This document shows positions 24,112 to 34,688 of a stretch of 64,000 nucleotides of DNA, piece after piece (position 1 is the first letter of the stretch; every line of letters starts with the position of its first letter). Under the pieces are notes generated by a model. That model was not told the DNA's origin. It saw only the letters and a program-made list of their open reading frames with translations, and did not search any database. This DNA is from Stemphylium vesicarium (Eukaryota; Ascomycota; Dothideomycetes; Pleosporales; Pleosporaceae), in the NCBI GenBank assembly GCA_004380135.1, contig QXCR01000099.1:49845-113844 (forward strand), read 5' to 3'. A program made the translations under genes and the position numbers.

Positions 24112-26145
24112 CTAGGAACTGCTGCGCCTGGGATGCCCAAGTTGAACACTATGGGTACTGGTAGCCCCGTTGGACGTCTCGCTGGGTACCGTGCTGGACC
24201 ACAAAGAGAGATGCTCGGATTCGATGGTGACCGAGCTTTCCGTTGCCGCATGCGGGATCGTCGGTGCTGGTAGGCTTTGCTTCTTAGCACGTGCCCACGT
24301 GATACGGCGGGAGCGCAGTATTGGAAGCGCAATGACCACAGCAACGCAGAGGACTACTGCTGCAGTAGATATATAAAACGTCCTCGCCAGGGCCTTGTTG
24401 AAGATACCCGTAGCGATGTCGAGATCTTCATCACCAAGCCCTTCCCTGAAGCTGGTAGCGCCGCGGTGTAGGATGGCATCTAGGCCTGATTCACTGCTTT
24501 TGAGTTCCCGAGAGAGTGTAGTCATGAATACAGCCTGTGCTGCGGGAATGCCGATTGAACTTCCAAGTATATCTGCAAGGGCTACAGCGGCGGGCCATAT
24601 CATAGTCTCGTCGTCCGTTCCCAGATATTCCCGCAATGCAGAGTGGACGCTCAGATGGTATGCTTGAAATGATCCAGTACCAGCTCCAACGCTGAATAAT
24701 ACTTGCAGGCCAAGCAGAGTGTTGGTTGGCGTACTGAGGTCGAACCTCGACATCAGCCCGGCACCCAGAGCCATTAGGGCCAACGATGCCAACGGTAGAT
24801 AGCGATACGAAGTTGCTCGATATCGGCGATTCGCTAAAAGTAGTAACGGAGATAGCACGAACCTGAAGACGTACGATGCTGCAGAAGGTAAAAATACGAC
24901 TCCAGTTCGAAGCCCAGAGTAATTCCGCACGGCCCGCAGCCAAAAAGCTAACTACAGTCAAACACCGCCATTCTTTGCTAGGGTATGTGAACTTACGCAA
25001 ATAATGTACGAGGGTGTGATAAATTGCACCCCAGAAGAAGGTAGTCGACAGGTTCCGCGTCGTGAAGACCAGAATTCGAGATGCGAAGCATCCCAATCCA
25101 CCAGTTTGCTTGCGTCTATACAGCCATCCTAGGCTACCGAGAAATATGGCCGCGCTACCCAAACATAGACCGACCGTGATACCAATTCCCCAATTGGAAC
25201 GCTCACCCCAATACAGTGACATCTGAACGGCTAATGATGTTATAGTGCATAACGAGCTAAGAATGTTGAACATCCACCGTACTCTCTTGCTCGAGCTTAG
25301 CCGTTCCTGGTGTGCGCTAGCATAATCTTGACCTCGCGCCGTGTATTTCGGGGAATGCACCAGGACGGCCATGATGAAGAAAACCATCGCGCCAATATTG
25401 ACGAGAAAAAAGAATTTCCATCGTCTCTCGGTTTTGATGCGATCTGTGAAAGCTGCTCCGACCCTGCTTCTATTAGTCCTCTGCGCAATGTTTGAGAAGT
25501 TCGCACTATGTGCCACTCACAACGGCCCAACAAAACGCGATAGAGCATAGAAGGCAAATGGGATTTTGATACTGAGTTTCCGGTGCGACTATTTTGCTGG
25601 AAGGTCACCCTCCGTCACAAAGCACATGCCTGTTAAAATGCCTGTGGTACCGATGCCGCACAGAACTCTACCGACAAGAACAAGCGATGGGCTAGAGGCA
25701 AAGTAACAGCAAATTGAACCGCCTCCGAAGGTTAGTAGGTTTGCTAATATTAAGCAAGGTAAGCCAGTGCCTCTACCAACAAAGCAGGACAGGTGATAAA
25801 TCTTGAGAAAGATTGGGATCGTAGCACTCAGGGCTAGGAAATGTACATTCCCATACCAGCCTATTAAGTGCATCGAGTCAAAAGAGTTGGTGATATCCGG
25901 CATAATTAGCGGGAACGCAGATGTGTCCTTCATAAGTCAGTATAGCACTGCAATATCTGGATTTGACGACTTACTAAGCCTATGACGAAGAGCATGAGAC
26001 ATAGCATTAAGAAGCGTCTAGGCGGGTATCGGCTTCCAGGAACGATACCAACATAGAGCTCTTCTGTTGGAGCTTCTGATTTAAACTTCTCTTTAGTCTC
26101 TGGTATAAGTATAGGTATAGTCTGACGGCAGGCGCTTGTTGCCAT
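24112..26145 (-). pseudogene. MFS multidrug-type transporter interrupted by one in-frame TAG
   Basis: Major facilitator of the 14-helix drug/toxin efflux type by sequence pattern. Exons on the minus strand: 25975-26145, 25521-25927, 24997-25463 and 24112-24947; all junctions use GT..AG and keep frame over 627 codons. Signs of the family are RRFLMLCLMLFVIGLDTSAF (helix 1), the helix-4 pattern VGRVLCGIGTTGILTG, FVGPLVGAAFTD with RRWKFFFLVN, and HYLPFWLRAVRNYSGLRTG. The reading frame is broken once, at TAG 25589-25591, right after TEGDLPAK; the same frame then continues through the conserved YALSRFVGPL. Everything else looks intact, so the lesion is recent, a sequencing error, or suppressed by read-through. 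The ATG at 26145 is a guess because the frame is open further upstream into the trypsin-like gene. Confidence 0.78.
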
Positions 26146-28331
26146 GGCCTCTCCGTGCTGTCTTTTGTCCATGGGCCATGGTGACATGGGTATGGGAAGT
26201 CGTCTTGTGTGATCCAGCTTCTTGACCATTTCAGCTCCCAACAAATGTACTTTGGCGGGTTGCGAGTTGTTTGCCAAGCTATCCCGTATACCAGAAAACA
26301 TTGAGCTAATGGGAAGCATGTGGGCGTAAGGTTCATCATCGTAGACTGCAATGATTACCCCAATGGTCTGATTGTCGGACACTACCCAGGTACCCGAGTG
26401 GCCACAACCTGTGCGGGTCAGTGATTTAGATAACGTGGACGTCTGAACTATTGTAAGAATGCAAAAGAATGAGTAAATGAAACATGCTTACCGAGAGGCT
26501 CCTGTAGCTGTATCTTTCGGGTGTTCCAGCAGCCGACCTCATCGACGATGATACGGTCGCCCTCGAGGAGGTTACCCTGACGGATATCATGATAGGAGCA
26601 TATCAGGTAAACCAGTCTTTCATCTAACGTGTCAGCGTACCCCTCTATGTTCCGGGATCCACTCTGGTGGAGGTAGCAATTTTGAGGTAATTGAGAGGAC
26701 CCGAAATTGATGCGTAATAATGCAAAGTCGTGCATCTCTTCCTCATAAAGGTGACTTGATGATGATCCTCCAGAACCGTGCTTGTCCATTGACCCATATC
26801 TTGCCGACCAGAGTGTAGCAGGTAACCAGGACATTTCCGCTGATGCTATGGACTCAAGCGTCTCGATCACTATTTCGTCAGTGTCTCCATTACATGAATC
26901 AAAAAAGAAGTATTGGTCGTTGCTTCCACTGTATTCAGCACTTCCATGATTTGATCCGGATAGGCGAACCGCGTGTGTTGTTGTCAGGCCGAAGACGACA
27001 TCGTTTATTCGGACCAATCCGCCGAGCTTACATACGTAGCAATCGCCATTTATGTCTTGTGCCTGAACCTGGAGTCCACATGCAGAATTGTTGTTGGTGG
27101 AGTATGGTGATTGTACTCGTATTGTGACGCGTGAGCCATTGGCCGCTATATCGTTTGTACTTCTATCCACCCCATCTCTTGCTGGGTAAGGCTCTCCCAG
27201 GTGTTCCTCGACCCTATCGGTGTCGCTCGAAGGCGTGTTTGGCAAGCCGCTAGCCGATTTGAACCCCGCTGGACGTGGAGCACGTCGCGTAACGTGAACA
27301 GGAAACATTCGAGCATAGCTCAAGTCAGCAATAGCTCTCTGTATGGCCTTTTGGCACTGGACGCTGCCACAGCCAATCCAGATGGTAGGTATCAGCTCCA
27401 CACTCGCAGATCCTTGGCACTGGTGACCAGACATGAACAGCTCCGGTTCAAATCTTCTTTGAGAACCTTTCACGGAAGCCGGAAGTGCTTGGGTAGCCTG
27501 CCTAAGATCATGGACAAGTCTTTTCCGGATAGGAATCCATTCCGATTGCAGTGTTTTGGGAGGGGGTAGCTGATAAAGATGTCCAACGTAAATGCCCTTC
27601 TCTGGGCTGTATATATCCATTGAGTCTAGAGGCACAATGACCTTTGTTGTCTCACTATCGAGTTCCTCCGACGTGTGGTTAGCAGACGCTGCGTCTGTCA
27701 GATCCTCATGATGCAAAGCTGGGATGGGGGCTCCGTCCACTATTGGGGTCGGGAGTTCGTGTTCTGATATCAACCGTATCGCGCCTGAAGATTCGATGTC
27801 CATTTCCGTGGCTTGTGTGACTTCGGCAGACATGGCGATGTCCGTCGGGAAGGGTCTAGTAAACTCTGCTGAAGCAACAGCTTGCTTAGGGATGTCGCTG
27901 GCGCGCTTCCCAGGGCGAAGCTTTAGGGCGAGTTTTGATAGGTTTCCCCTAGAGGTCTTGGAGCTGGTATGCGCGTTGGATGGTTGTAGAATAGTACTTT
28001 GCCCTGCGTTGTCCGGAATACTTATGTCAAAGTGCCCGTTTTGGCCAGGCCTCGCTGTGCTATGGGCTCCGTGTCCATTCGCGATACCCACCTGCATCGG
28101 GGCCTCAGGTTGTGACTCCGCCTCCGGAGTCCCGTTAGTTGATCTTGCACTGACAGCACTGTCGTTCCTTCCCAATATACGCATGGAAAGATGGGGTAAG
28201 TATTTTGCAAAGCCATTCTTGCGTCGTTGACCAAGTGCACGGGGCTGAGAGGCGCGCCCTGTCGGATCATGACGTGGAACTGCGCACTCCGGTGAGTTGA
28301 GCTCGGCTACCCGTGATCGAAGGATCTCCAT
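26146..28331 (-). CDS. Trypsin-fold serine protease-like protein, no stop before the MFS frame
   Basis: Exon 1 is 26492-28331 (ATG of MEILRSRVAEL; an earlier in-frame ATG at 28493 is less likely). An 83-nt intron (GTAAGC..CAG) leads to an exon beginning at 26408. The first 230 residues are low in complexity and probably disordered. The rest resembles an uncharacterised chymotrypsin-fold family I recall as common in Pezizomycotina: LGGLVRINDVVFGLTTTHAV (putative catalytic His, about residue 453), EEEMHDFALLRI (Asp, about 535) and PLGCGHSGTWVVSD (Ser, about 618), then VIIAVYDDEPYAHMLPISSM. The Asp usually preceding the catalytic Ser is His here. No stop codon is found after the domain: the frame stays open into the MFS reading frame. 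The end at 26146 is therefore arbitrary. The family is uncharacterised, so protease activity is not established. Confidence 0.65.
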
Positions 28332-28588
28332 GATGAAAAGTGTCAAAATGAAAGTAGTGCTGTTATACTCAGAGCAACAACGGGCAGAGGGCTGAGATAA
28401 GGATGACCACTTAGGCTGGATTTCGCAAAGATTCTCTGACTCTAGTGTTTGAACACTTGGTGAAGGATTATGCAGAACGCCACTTTGCGTCAAGCGAGAA
28501 CGCCTGCGTCTCAGCCTTGCTCTGGTCCAGGATAAAAAAACGCCTCGGTAGCGATCATGATTCGCAACACCCTTTGAATATCATCAAT
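28332..28588. promoter_or_regulatory. Short divergent promoter region
   Basis: The 257 bp between the divergent start codons of the trypsin-fold gene and the membrane-anchor gene. So short a spacer suggests a shared regulatory region. No specific factor site could be named. Confidence 0.45.
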
Positions 28589-29679
28589 ATGTCGACATCA
28601 GCTTGCTTCTTCGAGAAAGGGTTTGGGCAGCGACTCAAGGAATTGGAGAGTTCGGATCGACATGAATTATTACGCAGACTCTGGCCCTCAACAGAAGCCG
28701 AGCCAAGCCAGTCGGATGAGATCGCCTCCCCAGCCTTCCTGCAGTTCATCGCAGCCGAATTGGAACGTGTAAGGCACCACCAACAACTTTCGCCGTCCAG
28801 GACTTCGACGGGATATTGGCAGTCATCGACATAATTCGCACGCATGCTGCGAAACCCTGCAGAGAATTATTGAGCATCTTATCCCTTCAGTATATTTACG
28901 TCGCACTGGATTCGGTCCGTCGTTCCATGGAACTGGCAATCCGATTATGGTTGACACTCAACGTCCATACTGTCGACATCCGCGTAGGACCAGAAACCAC
29001 TGAGGAAGATCCCATTGACTGGAACTTGGATCTATCTTTGGAAGAGCTATTGAGAAACCAATTTCCTAAGCGAACCATCAACAATGACCGGGAGAATCCT
29101 TTAAGGTTCGACACGAGGCTGACAGCGGCATATTTGGTAAACATCTGTGGAATGAAGCTGCAATTGTCCGATGACATCGCAAGTCATCTCAACTTCGACC
29201 TCAACCGACTCGTCCTGACCATCTACCGGCACAAGGTGTGTTTGAAAAGCCATCTCCTAAGCTCGGAAAAGAGTCCCATCTCGAAGGAGCTCCTACAGGA
29301 GATCTTGCGGACTATGGATCTGCTGTTTCCATTCGGCGACGATGCAACAAGAAACCTCCTCTTCAGAGAGGGCCAACAGTCCCTATACACACTCGGCACT
29401 TATAGAGGCGAGGAAGATCTCGACTGGGCCAATTACAGGTACTTCGGTGTGAAACTCGAGCTGTTGATGAAGTCATTCGATCAGACATCTAGAACGTGGC
29501 GACAGCTGGCCTTCGATCGCAGGAACAAGCTCGAATGGTCGGCATTTTGGGTCACTGTCATGGTAGCTCTCCTGACGGTCATTAGCATACCCTGCACCAT
29601 CATCCAGGCAGTGTACTCCGTCAAAGCATATCAGTTGGCACTAGCACAGAACGATATAAACCAGAGAACAGAGCTCTGA
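28589..29679 (+). CDS. Uncharacterised protein with C-terminal membrane anchor
   Basis: ATG at 28589 (MSTSACFFEKGFG). Frame continuity needs removal of 28769-28800, a 32-nt GTAAGG..CAG segment, giving 352 aa; alternatively one base is missing in the A run near 28770 (see findings). The N-terminal domain is helical, with RLKELESSDRHELLRRLWPS and AFLQFIAAELER. The middle contains DSVRRSMELAIRLWLTLNV. Close to the C-terminus EWSAFWVTVMVALLTVISIP starts a hydrophobic stretch of about 30 residues (around 305-338), followed by YSVKAYQLALAQ. This layout resembles a large family of fungal hypothetical proteins whose tail looks like a single CorA-type membrane helix; I know no assigned function. It is divergent from the trypsin-fold gene. 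Confidence 0.6.
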
Positions 29680-30414
29680 AGCGATGCGGAGAGGCGGGGC
29701 AGCCTGCAAATCATATGCGGATTAGTCTAGGCTGTTGAATTGCGATGAAAGCTCAATGAGCTTCAACAAATGAGAGTTGATGCCAAGGATGTCAACAATG
29801 GTACTGTGGAGGGGAGCACGTCTTCGAGCGCGAACTCTGAACTCCCTCCCCCATACCCTCACCAAATTCGTTGGTCTAGGCTGGGACAGATGCAGTAGCA
29901 GTGGTGGCGCAGCTGCAAACTACCCCCGCCTTCGACAACAGACTACCATCTGACTCTTGTTTTCGCTCGTCCTTACAACGAGGACGATTGTAATCGCATG
30001 GAGCTGATGGTGACACGGTACAAAAACCCCATTTCCTTCGCGGAGCAATAAAGGATGGAATTGGATCGGAAGGGAAGTGAAAGTAGCTGGTGTGGTGGGA
30101 AACAGAGTGTGAGTGGAGAGCTAAGAGCTGTCGTTCCAGCTGCGGATGAAGTAACGGGGCAGGCGCGGACCCTTGGCTCGCACGTGATTTCAGCGACAGC
30201 CTACTCATGTACATGTATGCAGGTTATCCAGCTGGATGTTCAAGGCGTGATCTGGCCTATAATTCCATTGTATCTTTTTTATTATGTTTACATTGTTCTG
30301 CTGGATGAAATCGCTTCATATGATAGACATGCTTTTGCCGTCTGCAACGTATTACAATTCAAACTGCTTCTAATGCTATCCGTGTATGCGTTGTGCAATG
30401 CTTGAAACCAAATG
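29680..30414. other. Convergent intergenic region
   Basis: Spacer of 735 bp between the membrane-anchor gene and glucosylceramide synthase. No recognisable gene; the open frames at 29876-30214 and 30055-30405 lack domains. Confidence 0.45.
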
Positions 30415-32136
30415 CTACCGTTTCTTATCCGCATCCTTCTTGCCATCTTTCTCCTTGGGCAGTATCTCATGAACCTTCATATCCAGTCCAACCCAAAACG
30501 TTCTACCTCTCCACTCTACTGTAACACCGCCCCAGAACGCCGTGACCCAGACAGGCAAAGCAAAGATCTCGCGACCCAGCCAGGCGAAGAGAAAGTCGAC
30601 GAAATTCCTCCTTGCACCGTCAAGCAGACTGGGCTCGCTTGGTGTCTTGTTGCCAAGTAACGGTTTCAGTACTTCAGTGCGGTGGTATGCGGAGGCGGAG
30701 CGTTGGGGGAGGATGAAGTCGGGTGTATCGGCATCGATTTCGACGGTCTTTGCGCAGTGGAGGAGTAGGTATTGGACGTAGTCGACGAGACACCAGATGC
30801 AAAGGTGGATGAGCCAGATGAGGAAGAAAGAAGTCCAGGTAGGACTGATGCCAAGCTTGTTGAAGAAGGGAAGTGTTGTCAGAGCGTAGGCGCCGTATAA
30901 ACCGCACAGGATACTCTCAGTGCCAGGTTCGACAAAGGTTGCCAAAGTGACTGTGAACTTGCGCACGCGTAGCCATCGGATGCGACGCTGCAAATAAGCC
31001 ATCACAGATGTATGACTGATGGGCTGGAAACAAAAGTCTCCAAACAACATAGCGTGTTTGCCCCATGATTCCTTCTTCTTCCCAGCTTCTGGTTTGTAGC
31101 CTCGCTCCTCAAAGGCTTGGGGTTGCTTCCACAACACGTCGCCGATGAGATGATCTTCGCAGATGTTGTCGGAGAAGAAGTCGATGCCAGCAGCGCGTTG
31201 CGGATTGGACGATGTAACGTAGTTGAGCTGGGAGCGACGGAACATGGTGCTCTTGCCCATGATGCAAGGTGCTACGGCGACAGTGTTGATGGCCTGGTAG
31301 AACTTTGCGTGCGCCGAGGACATGAAAGCCTCATCTAGACGACCTCCACCGCGCTGTAGAAGTTTCTTGATGGTACTACCTGACCGAATGCGAGGGTCTG
31401 AAGAACTAATTGCCGCAACAGTCGTCGACTCTGCCGCAACTTCTGGCCTTCCCCCAAGCAGCTCCTTTCTGTCCTTGAGCGAGAGGTCTTGCGAGTCAAG
31501 ATCTACCGTGAGCGGTGTCTGATGCACAAATTTATATTTGGTCTTGCTCATTCCATTGCTGTCCTTGCCAAAGCCGCATAGCAGGTCCACCAGCCGACCG
31601 CAGACACCTTTACCGACCCAGACATTGCAATCCAGTACCCACACGATGTCGCCCTTGGCCTCTCTATAAGCGCGACTCATGTTCCTGATCTTGGGGTTGG
31701 GGCCCAGGGCATTGTTGTCCTTTAGCAGCAGCGGGTCCTCCTCTTCAACCAGAATGTGTACGTCGGCATCTGGAAAGTCCTTGCACAGGCGCTCGAGGAT
31801 CGGGAAAGCGGGATCGGATCGTTCGGGGACACAGAACACAGTGTTCAACTTGTTCTTGGGGTACGTCTGGCGGAGCGTCGCTGCAAGGCATTCGTAGAGG
31901 CGGGGGTCGAGGCCTTTGACCGGCCGTATTACGGTAACGCGAGGTACTTCATCCTCCTCCAATGTCGTAACGCATGTTGCTTGCTGTGGCCTCTTCCAGT
32001 AGTATCGGAACAGTTGGATGAAGCCAATGGCGCAAACACTCCATACTATCACCCACCAGATGAGGCAGCCAGTCGCAACGATAGTACGCAACATGGAGAC
32101 ATCGTCTCCAGTCGCGAATTCGGGCGCGCGAAGCAT
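30415..32136 (-). CDS. gcs1: Ceramide glucosyltransferase (GT21)
   Basis: Makes glucosylceramide from UDP-glucose and ceramide in Golgi membranes. Single exon, 573 aa. An N-terminal membrane helix (IVATGCLIWWVIVWSVCAIG) is followed by the GT21 motif series: D1 in VIRPVKGLDPRLYE, D2 in VWVLDCNVWVGKG, D3 in NICEDHLIGDVLW and the (Q/R)xxRW signature in LQRRIRWLRVRK. C-terminal hydrophobic segments (GLYGAYALTTLPF, WTSFFLIWLIHLCIW) anchor the enzyme further. Between D2 and D3 there is an insert of about 90 residues rich in Ser, Asp and Arg, typical of filamentous fungal enzymes and absent from the animal ones. The start at 32136 is the first ATG; an ATG 14 codons downstream is also possible. Confidence 0.95.
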   Translation of the reverse strand: MLRAPEFATGDDVSMLRTIVATGCLIWWVIVWSVCAIGFIQLFRYYWKRPQQATCVTTLEEDEVPRVTVIRPVKGLDPRLYECLAATLRQTYPKNKLNTVFCVPERSDPAFPILERLCKDFPDADVHILVEEEDPLLLKDNNALGPNPKIRNMSRAYREAKGDIVWVLDCNVWVGKGVCGRLVDLLCGFGKDSNGMSKTKYKFVHQTPLTVDLDSQDLSLKDRKELLGGRPEVAAESTTVAAISSSDPRIRSGSTIKKLLQRGGGRLDEAFMSSAHAKFYQAINTVAVAPCIMGKSTMFRRSQLNYVTSSNPQRAAGIDFFSDNICEDHLIGDVLWKQPQAFEERGYKPEAGKKKESWGKHAMLFGDFCFQPISHTSVMAYLQRRIRWLRVRKFTVTLATFVEPGTESILCGLYGAYALTTLPFFNKLGISPTWTSFFLIWLIHLCIWCLVDYVQYLLLHCAKTVEIDADTPDFILPQRSASAYHRTEVLKPLLGNKTPSEPSLLDGARRNFVDFLFAWLGREIFALPVWVTAFWGGVTVEWRGRTFWVGLDMKVHEILPKEKDGKKDADKKR

Positions 32137-32725
32137 GCGCGAAGATTATTGTAGGGTTCGGGAGAAAGTGGGATGTTGACGAATCTCACCGCGCGGAGGT
32201 TGCGGAGTTTCGACCAAGGAAGTGACGACCTGCCAAGACTAGCATTAGGGGAGTGCCTTTACGTGTGTTCTCGGGCACAATTTGCATGTGATTAAAGAAG
32301 AAAAAGATAAGGACACCGTGGTTTTGGTTTCACAACGGAGACGGGTGATTTGCTTGCACTCTCTTCCGGTCCGACGTCACCGATAGGGAGATTGCTTGCT
32401 GCGATCAGCGCGCTACGTCCACCGCAACTCTCACATTCAAGAAAGGGGTTTGGAAGAGCATGTTATACCTGATCGCATTGTGAATGGACCAGGGAAGATT
32501 GGAATGTGGTGGCTCCCGATTGCTAATCTAGCGTGTGCCTGTTCATGCCATAAGTGTCATTGCATCTTGCATCACCTTTATTCGAAATGCGGTCAGGTTC
32601 ATTGTCAAATAGTAATACGTCTACACATTATTCCAAAATCAAAGATATGTACCAGGGGAAGACGCCACGCTATGCATATTCATCACCCAAACCCAATATA
32701 GACCAAAGTCTCATGGTTTGATCAC
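32137..32725. other. Intergenic region between GCS and Rtt109
   Basis: 589 bp holding the promoter of glucosylceramide synthase and the 3' UTR of Rtt109. No gene seen. Confidence 0.45.
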
Positions 32726-34471
32726 TCAGGCTTTCGGCTTCTTACGCACCAATCCAGATGTGAGCGTATTGATGCCACTGGCAGCACTTGCATCGGCAGG
32801 CTGTACTGACTCCGTCTTTACCTTCTTCCGAACAGAGCCAGCAGATAGTTCTTGCACAGGCTCAACTGGCTGCTGGGCAACAGCAGCTTCTGCCGACCCA
32901 TGTGGTTTTCTCTTCTTTCGTACACCCATGACCATGGTTGGAGTGACACCGTTCGTTGCAGCTGAGCTTGGTGCAGCTGTACATTCCTTTTTCCCTACCA
33001 CTGTAAAGCCCCAGTCGTCCATGCCACCTAACACGGCAATCTCTTCCTTCCACTTGCTTGTACTTCGTGCTGCTGCAGTACGGTTCGCGAATGTTTGCTG
33101 CAGCAGCACTTCGTGCGCGCGGTCGTAGTTCTTTAGCGAAAAGCAGATGGTTCCGCGGGAGGACTCAGGCCACCTCCAATAAGGACTGTCTTCAGGAGGC
33201 AGCTTGGCAGAATTGGAAGTAATTGAAGAAGTAGATAGGTTTGACGAGCTTGACTTGATCTTGGGCAGGACAAGAGGGATGGGTCCGTATTTCAACTTTG
33301 CTTCCTTCTTCCGCCGGCTCGTCTTGGGTCGTCTAGGGCCAGGGACGCTTTCCTGGGATTCATTCTGTGAAAACGATTGCGACAAAGACTGCTGTGAGAG
33401 CTGGTCCTCATCTTCCTCGGGTATCGAAGGTTTCGGTGGCGTTATTACAACCCATATGAAGCCCACTATGCGACCAGAGGAGCATTCTTGGCGGAATGCC
33501 ATAAACTCCCAGAATTGATCTAGAGTTTTGACACTCTTCCATTGCCCATTGCTCCTCGACGGTGTACCGCCATCGGCGACCATGGCATCTGTGCCTCGAT
33601 CGGGAAGTTCCTCGTCTAGCTCGTCAAGGAATCTGGCCTTGGGGTCATCTGGAAAATGTGGAACGAGACAGCGCGGCGGGGCTGCAGGGTGAGGAGCGAT
33701 TTGCAGGAGTGGGTGTGTAGTAGCCCATCGGCGAGGTGTGTTCGGTAAAGGGGCTGGCGGGATGTATCGTAGGGTGTCGTACGGTTCGAAGCCCGGGATG
33801 ACAAGGTATCCCTTCGCCGTGGACTCGGATTGTGACGACACACCGTTCGTCGTGCTAGCCTCGCCCTCGACAAGGCGTTCGGGGAAGGGTTTCCGCTCTC
33901 CCTCAGCCTTGTATTCCCATATTATCGGATCAAGCACCCTGCACCACCATTTGACCAAGCCTCTGTCGTCGAGTACATGCTTGTTCTTGTTCTCGATGCT
34001 TGCGGGGAATAGGTACTGGTCCTGTGCCCTTGCGAACAGAGACACAACGAGCTTCTTCCCCTCTCTCTGCCTTTCCCGTGCGAGCCAAGATACAAATGTC
34101 CCGCAGATCGCTTTCAGGGGCGACGAGGACTGCGATCGTGGTAGGTGTAGCTCGGAAATGTAGCCCGTCGAGTCGGCCTTGGACACGAAGATGGTGGTAA
34201 GGTTCCTCGTAGTGTAAATCAAGACTTCAATGGCAAGCACAAGAAGCTCTTCAGGTAAAGCTGAGACTACGGCATCGTTGGGAATTATCGAAGCGGCCAG
34301 AGTATGCGATTCGCAGTATGTCCTTTCGGACTTGCCATGCGGTGGCGCGGAGAAGAGGGCAGACGACTTGGAGGGAGGCGTCGAGTAGTGGTAGAAGGTA
34401 ATAGGAACGTCTTTTGGCAATTGTTCGGCCAAAAGCTCTTTCAACGACCTGGAAGCCCCAAGACTCGCCAT
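32726..34471 (-). CDS. rtt109: Histone acetyltransferase Rtt109
   Basis: Fungal acetyltransferase (p300-like fold) that acetylates newly made histone H3, chiefly K56 with Asf1, and N-terminal lysines with Vps75. Single exon, 581 aa, longer than yeast Rtt109 (436 aa) because of inserts. Recognised segments: LKELLAEQLPKDVPITFYHY at the N-terminus, IFVSKADSTGY, KWWCRVLDPIIWEY, GYLVIPGFEPYDTLRYIPP, WATTHPLLQIAPHPAAPPRC, VPHFPDDPKARFLDELDEE (acidic segment around the active site) and FWEFMAFRQECSSGRIVGFI. The C-terminus is basic (RKKRKPHG, VRKKVKTE, VRKKPKA), like the Lys-rich tail of yeast Rtt109 that helps histone or chaperone contact. It is divergent from mL57 with 217 bp between start codons. 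Confidence 0.93.
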   Translation of the reverse strand: MASLGASRSLKELLAEQLPKDVPITFYHYSTPPSKSSALFSAPPHGKSERTYCESHTLAASIIPNDAVVSALPEELLVLAIEVLIYTTRNLTTIFVSKADSTGYISELHLPRSQSSSPLKAICGTFVSWLARERQREGKKLVVSLFARAQDQYLFPASIENKNKHVLDDRGLVKWWCRVLDPIIWEYKAEGERKPFPERLVEGEASTTNGVSSQSESTAKGYLVIPGFEPYDTLRYIPPAPLPNTPRRWATTHPLLQIAPHPAAPPRCLVPHFPDDPKARFLDELDEELPDRGTDAMVADGGTPSRSNGQWKSVKTLDQFWEFMAFRQECSSGRIVGFIWVVITPPKPSIPEEDEDQLSQQSLSQSFSQNESQESVPGPRRPKTSRRKKEAKLKYGPIPLVLPKIKSSSSNLSTSSITSNSAKLPPEDSPYWRWPESSRGTICFSLKNYDRAHEVLLQQTFANRTAAARSTSKWKEEIAVLGGMDDWGFTVVGKKECTAAPSSAATNGVTPTMVMGVRKKRKPHGSAEAAVAQQPVEPVQELSAGSVRKKVKTESVQPADASAASGINTLTSGLVRKKPKA

Positions 34472-34688
34472 ACTGGCTCAAGAAGAGCACGGCAAGGGGA
34501 AAGGTCGCGTATCGGGGTTCAAGATGGGGGAGCGGAAAGCGCGACTGGGACTAGGGTGCATGCGGTAAGGCGCGATCCGCGTGCCGCAACTTTTCGATGA
34601 TCCGAACTTCACCTCCGCCAGCAGCAGCGCTTTGACTAGTCGCCCAAACCGGACCACTCCACCAATATCACACATACGAACGGCCTCA

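Noticed and set aside
26007..26351. 114-codon open frame on the minus strand
   Set aside because: Alternative frame of the trypsin-fold/MFS junction exon; the other frame carries the conserved motifs.
24112..32136. Possible secondary-metabolite cluster (transporter, protease-like protein, glycosyltransferase)
   Set aside because: No polyketide synthase, peptide synthetase, terpene synthase or cluster regulator is present, and the glycosyltransferase is the housekeeping glucosylceramide synthase.
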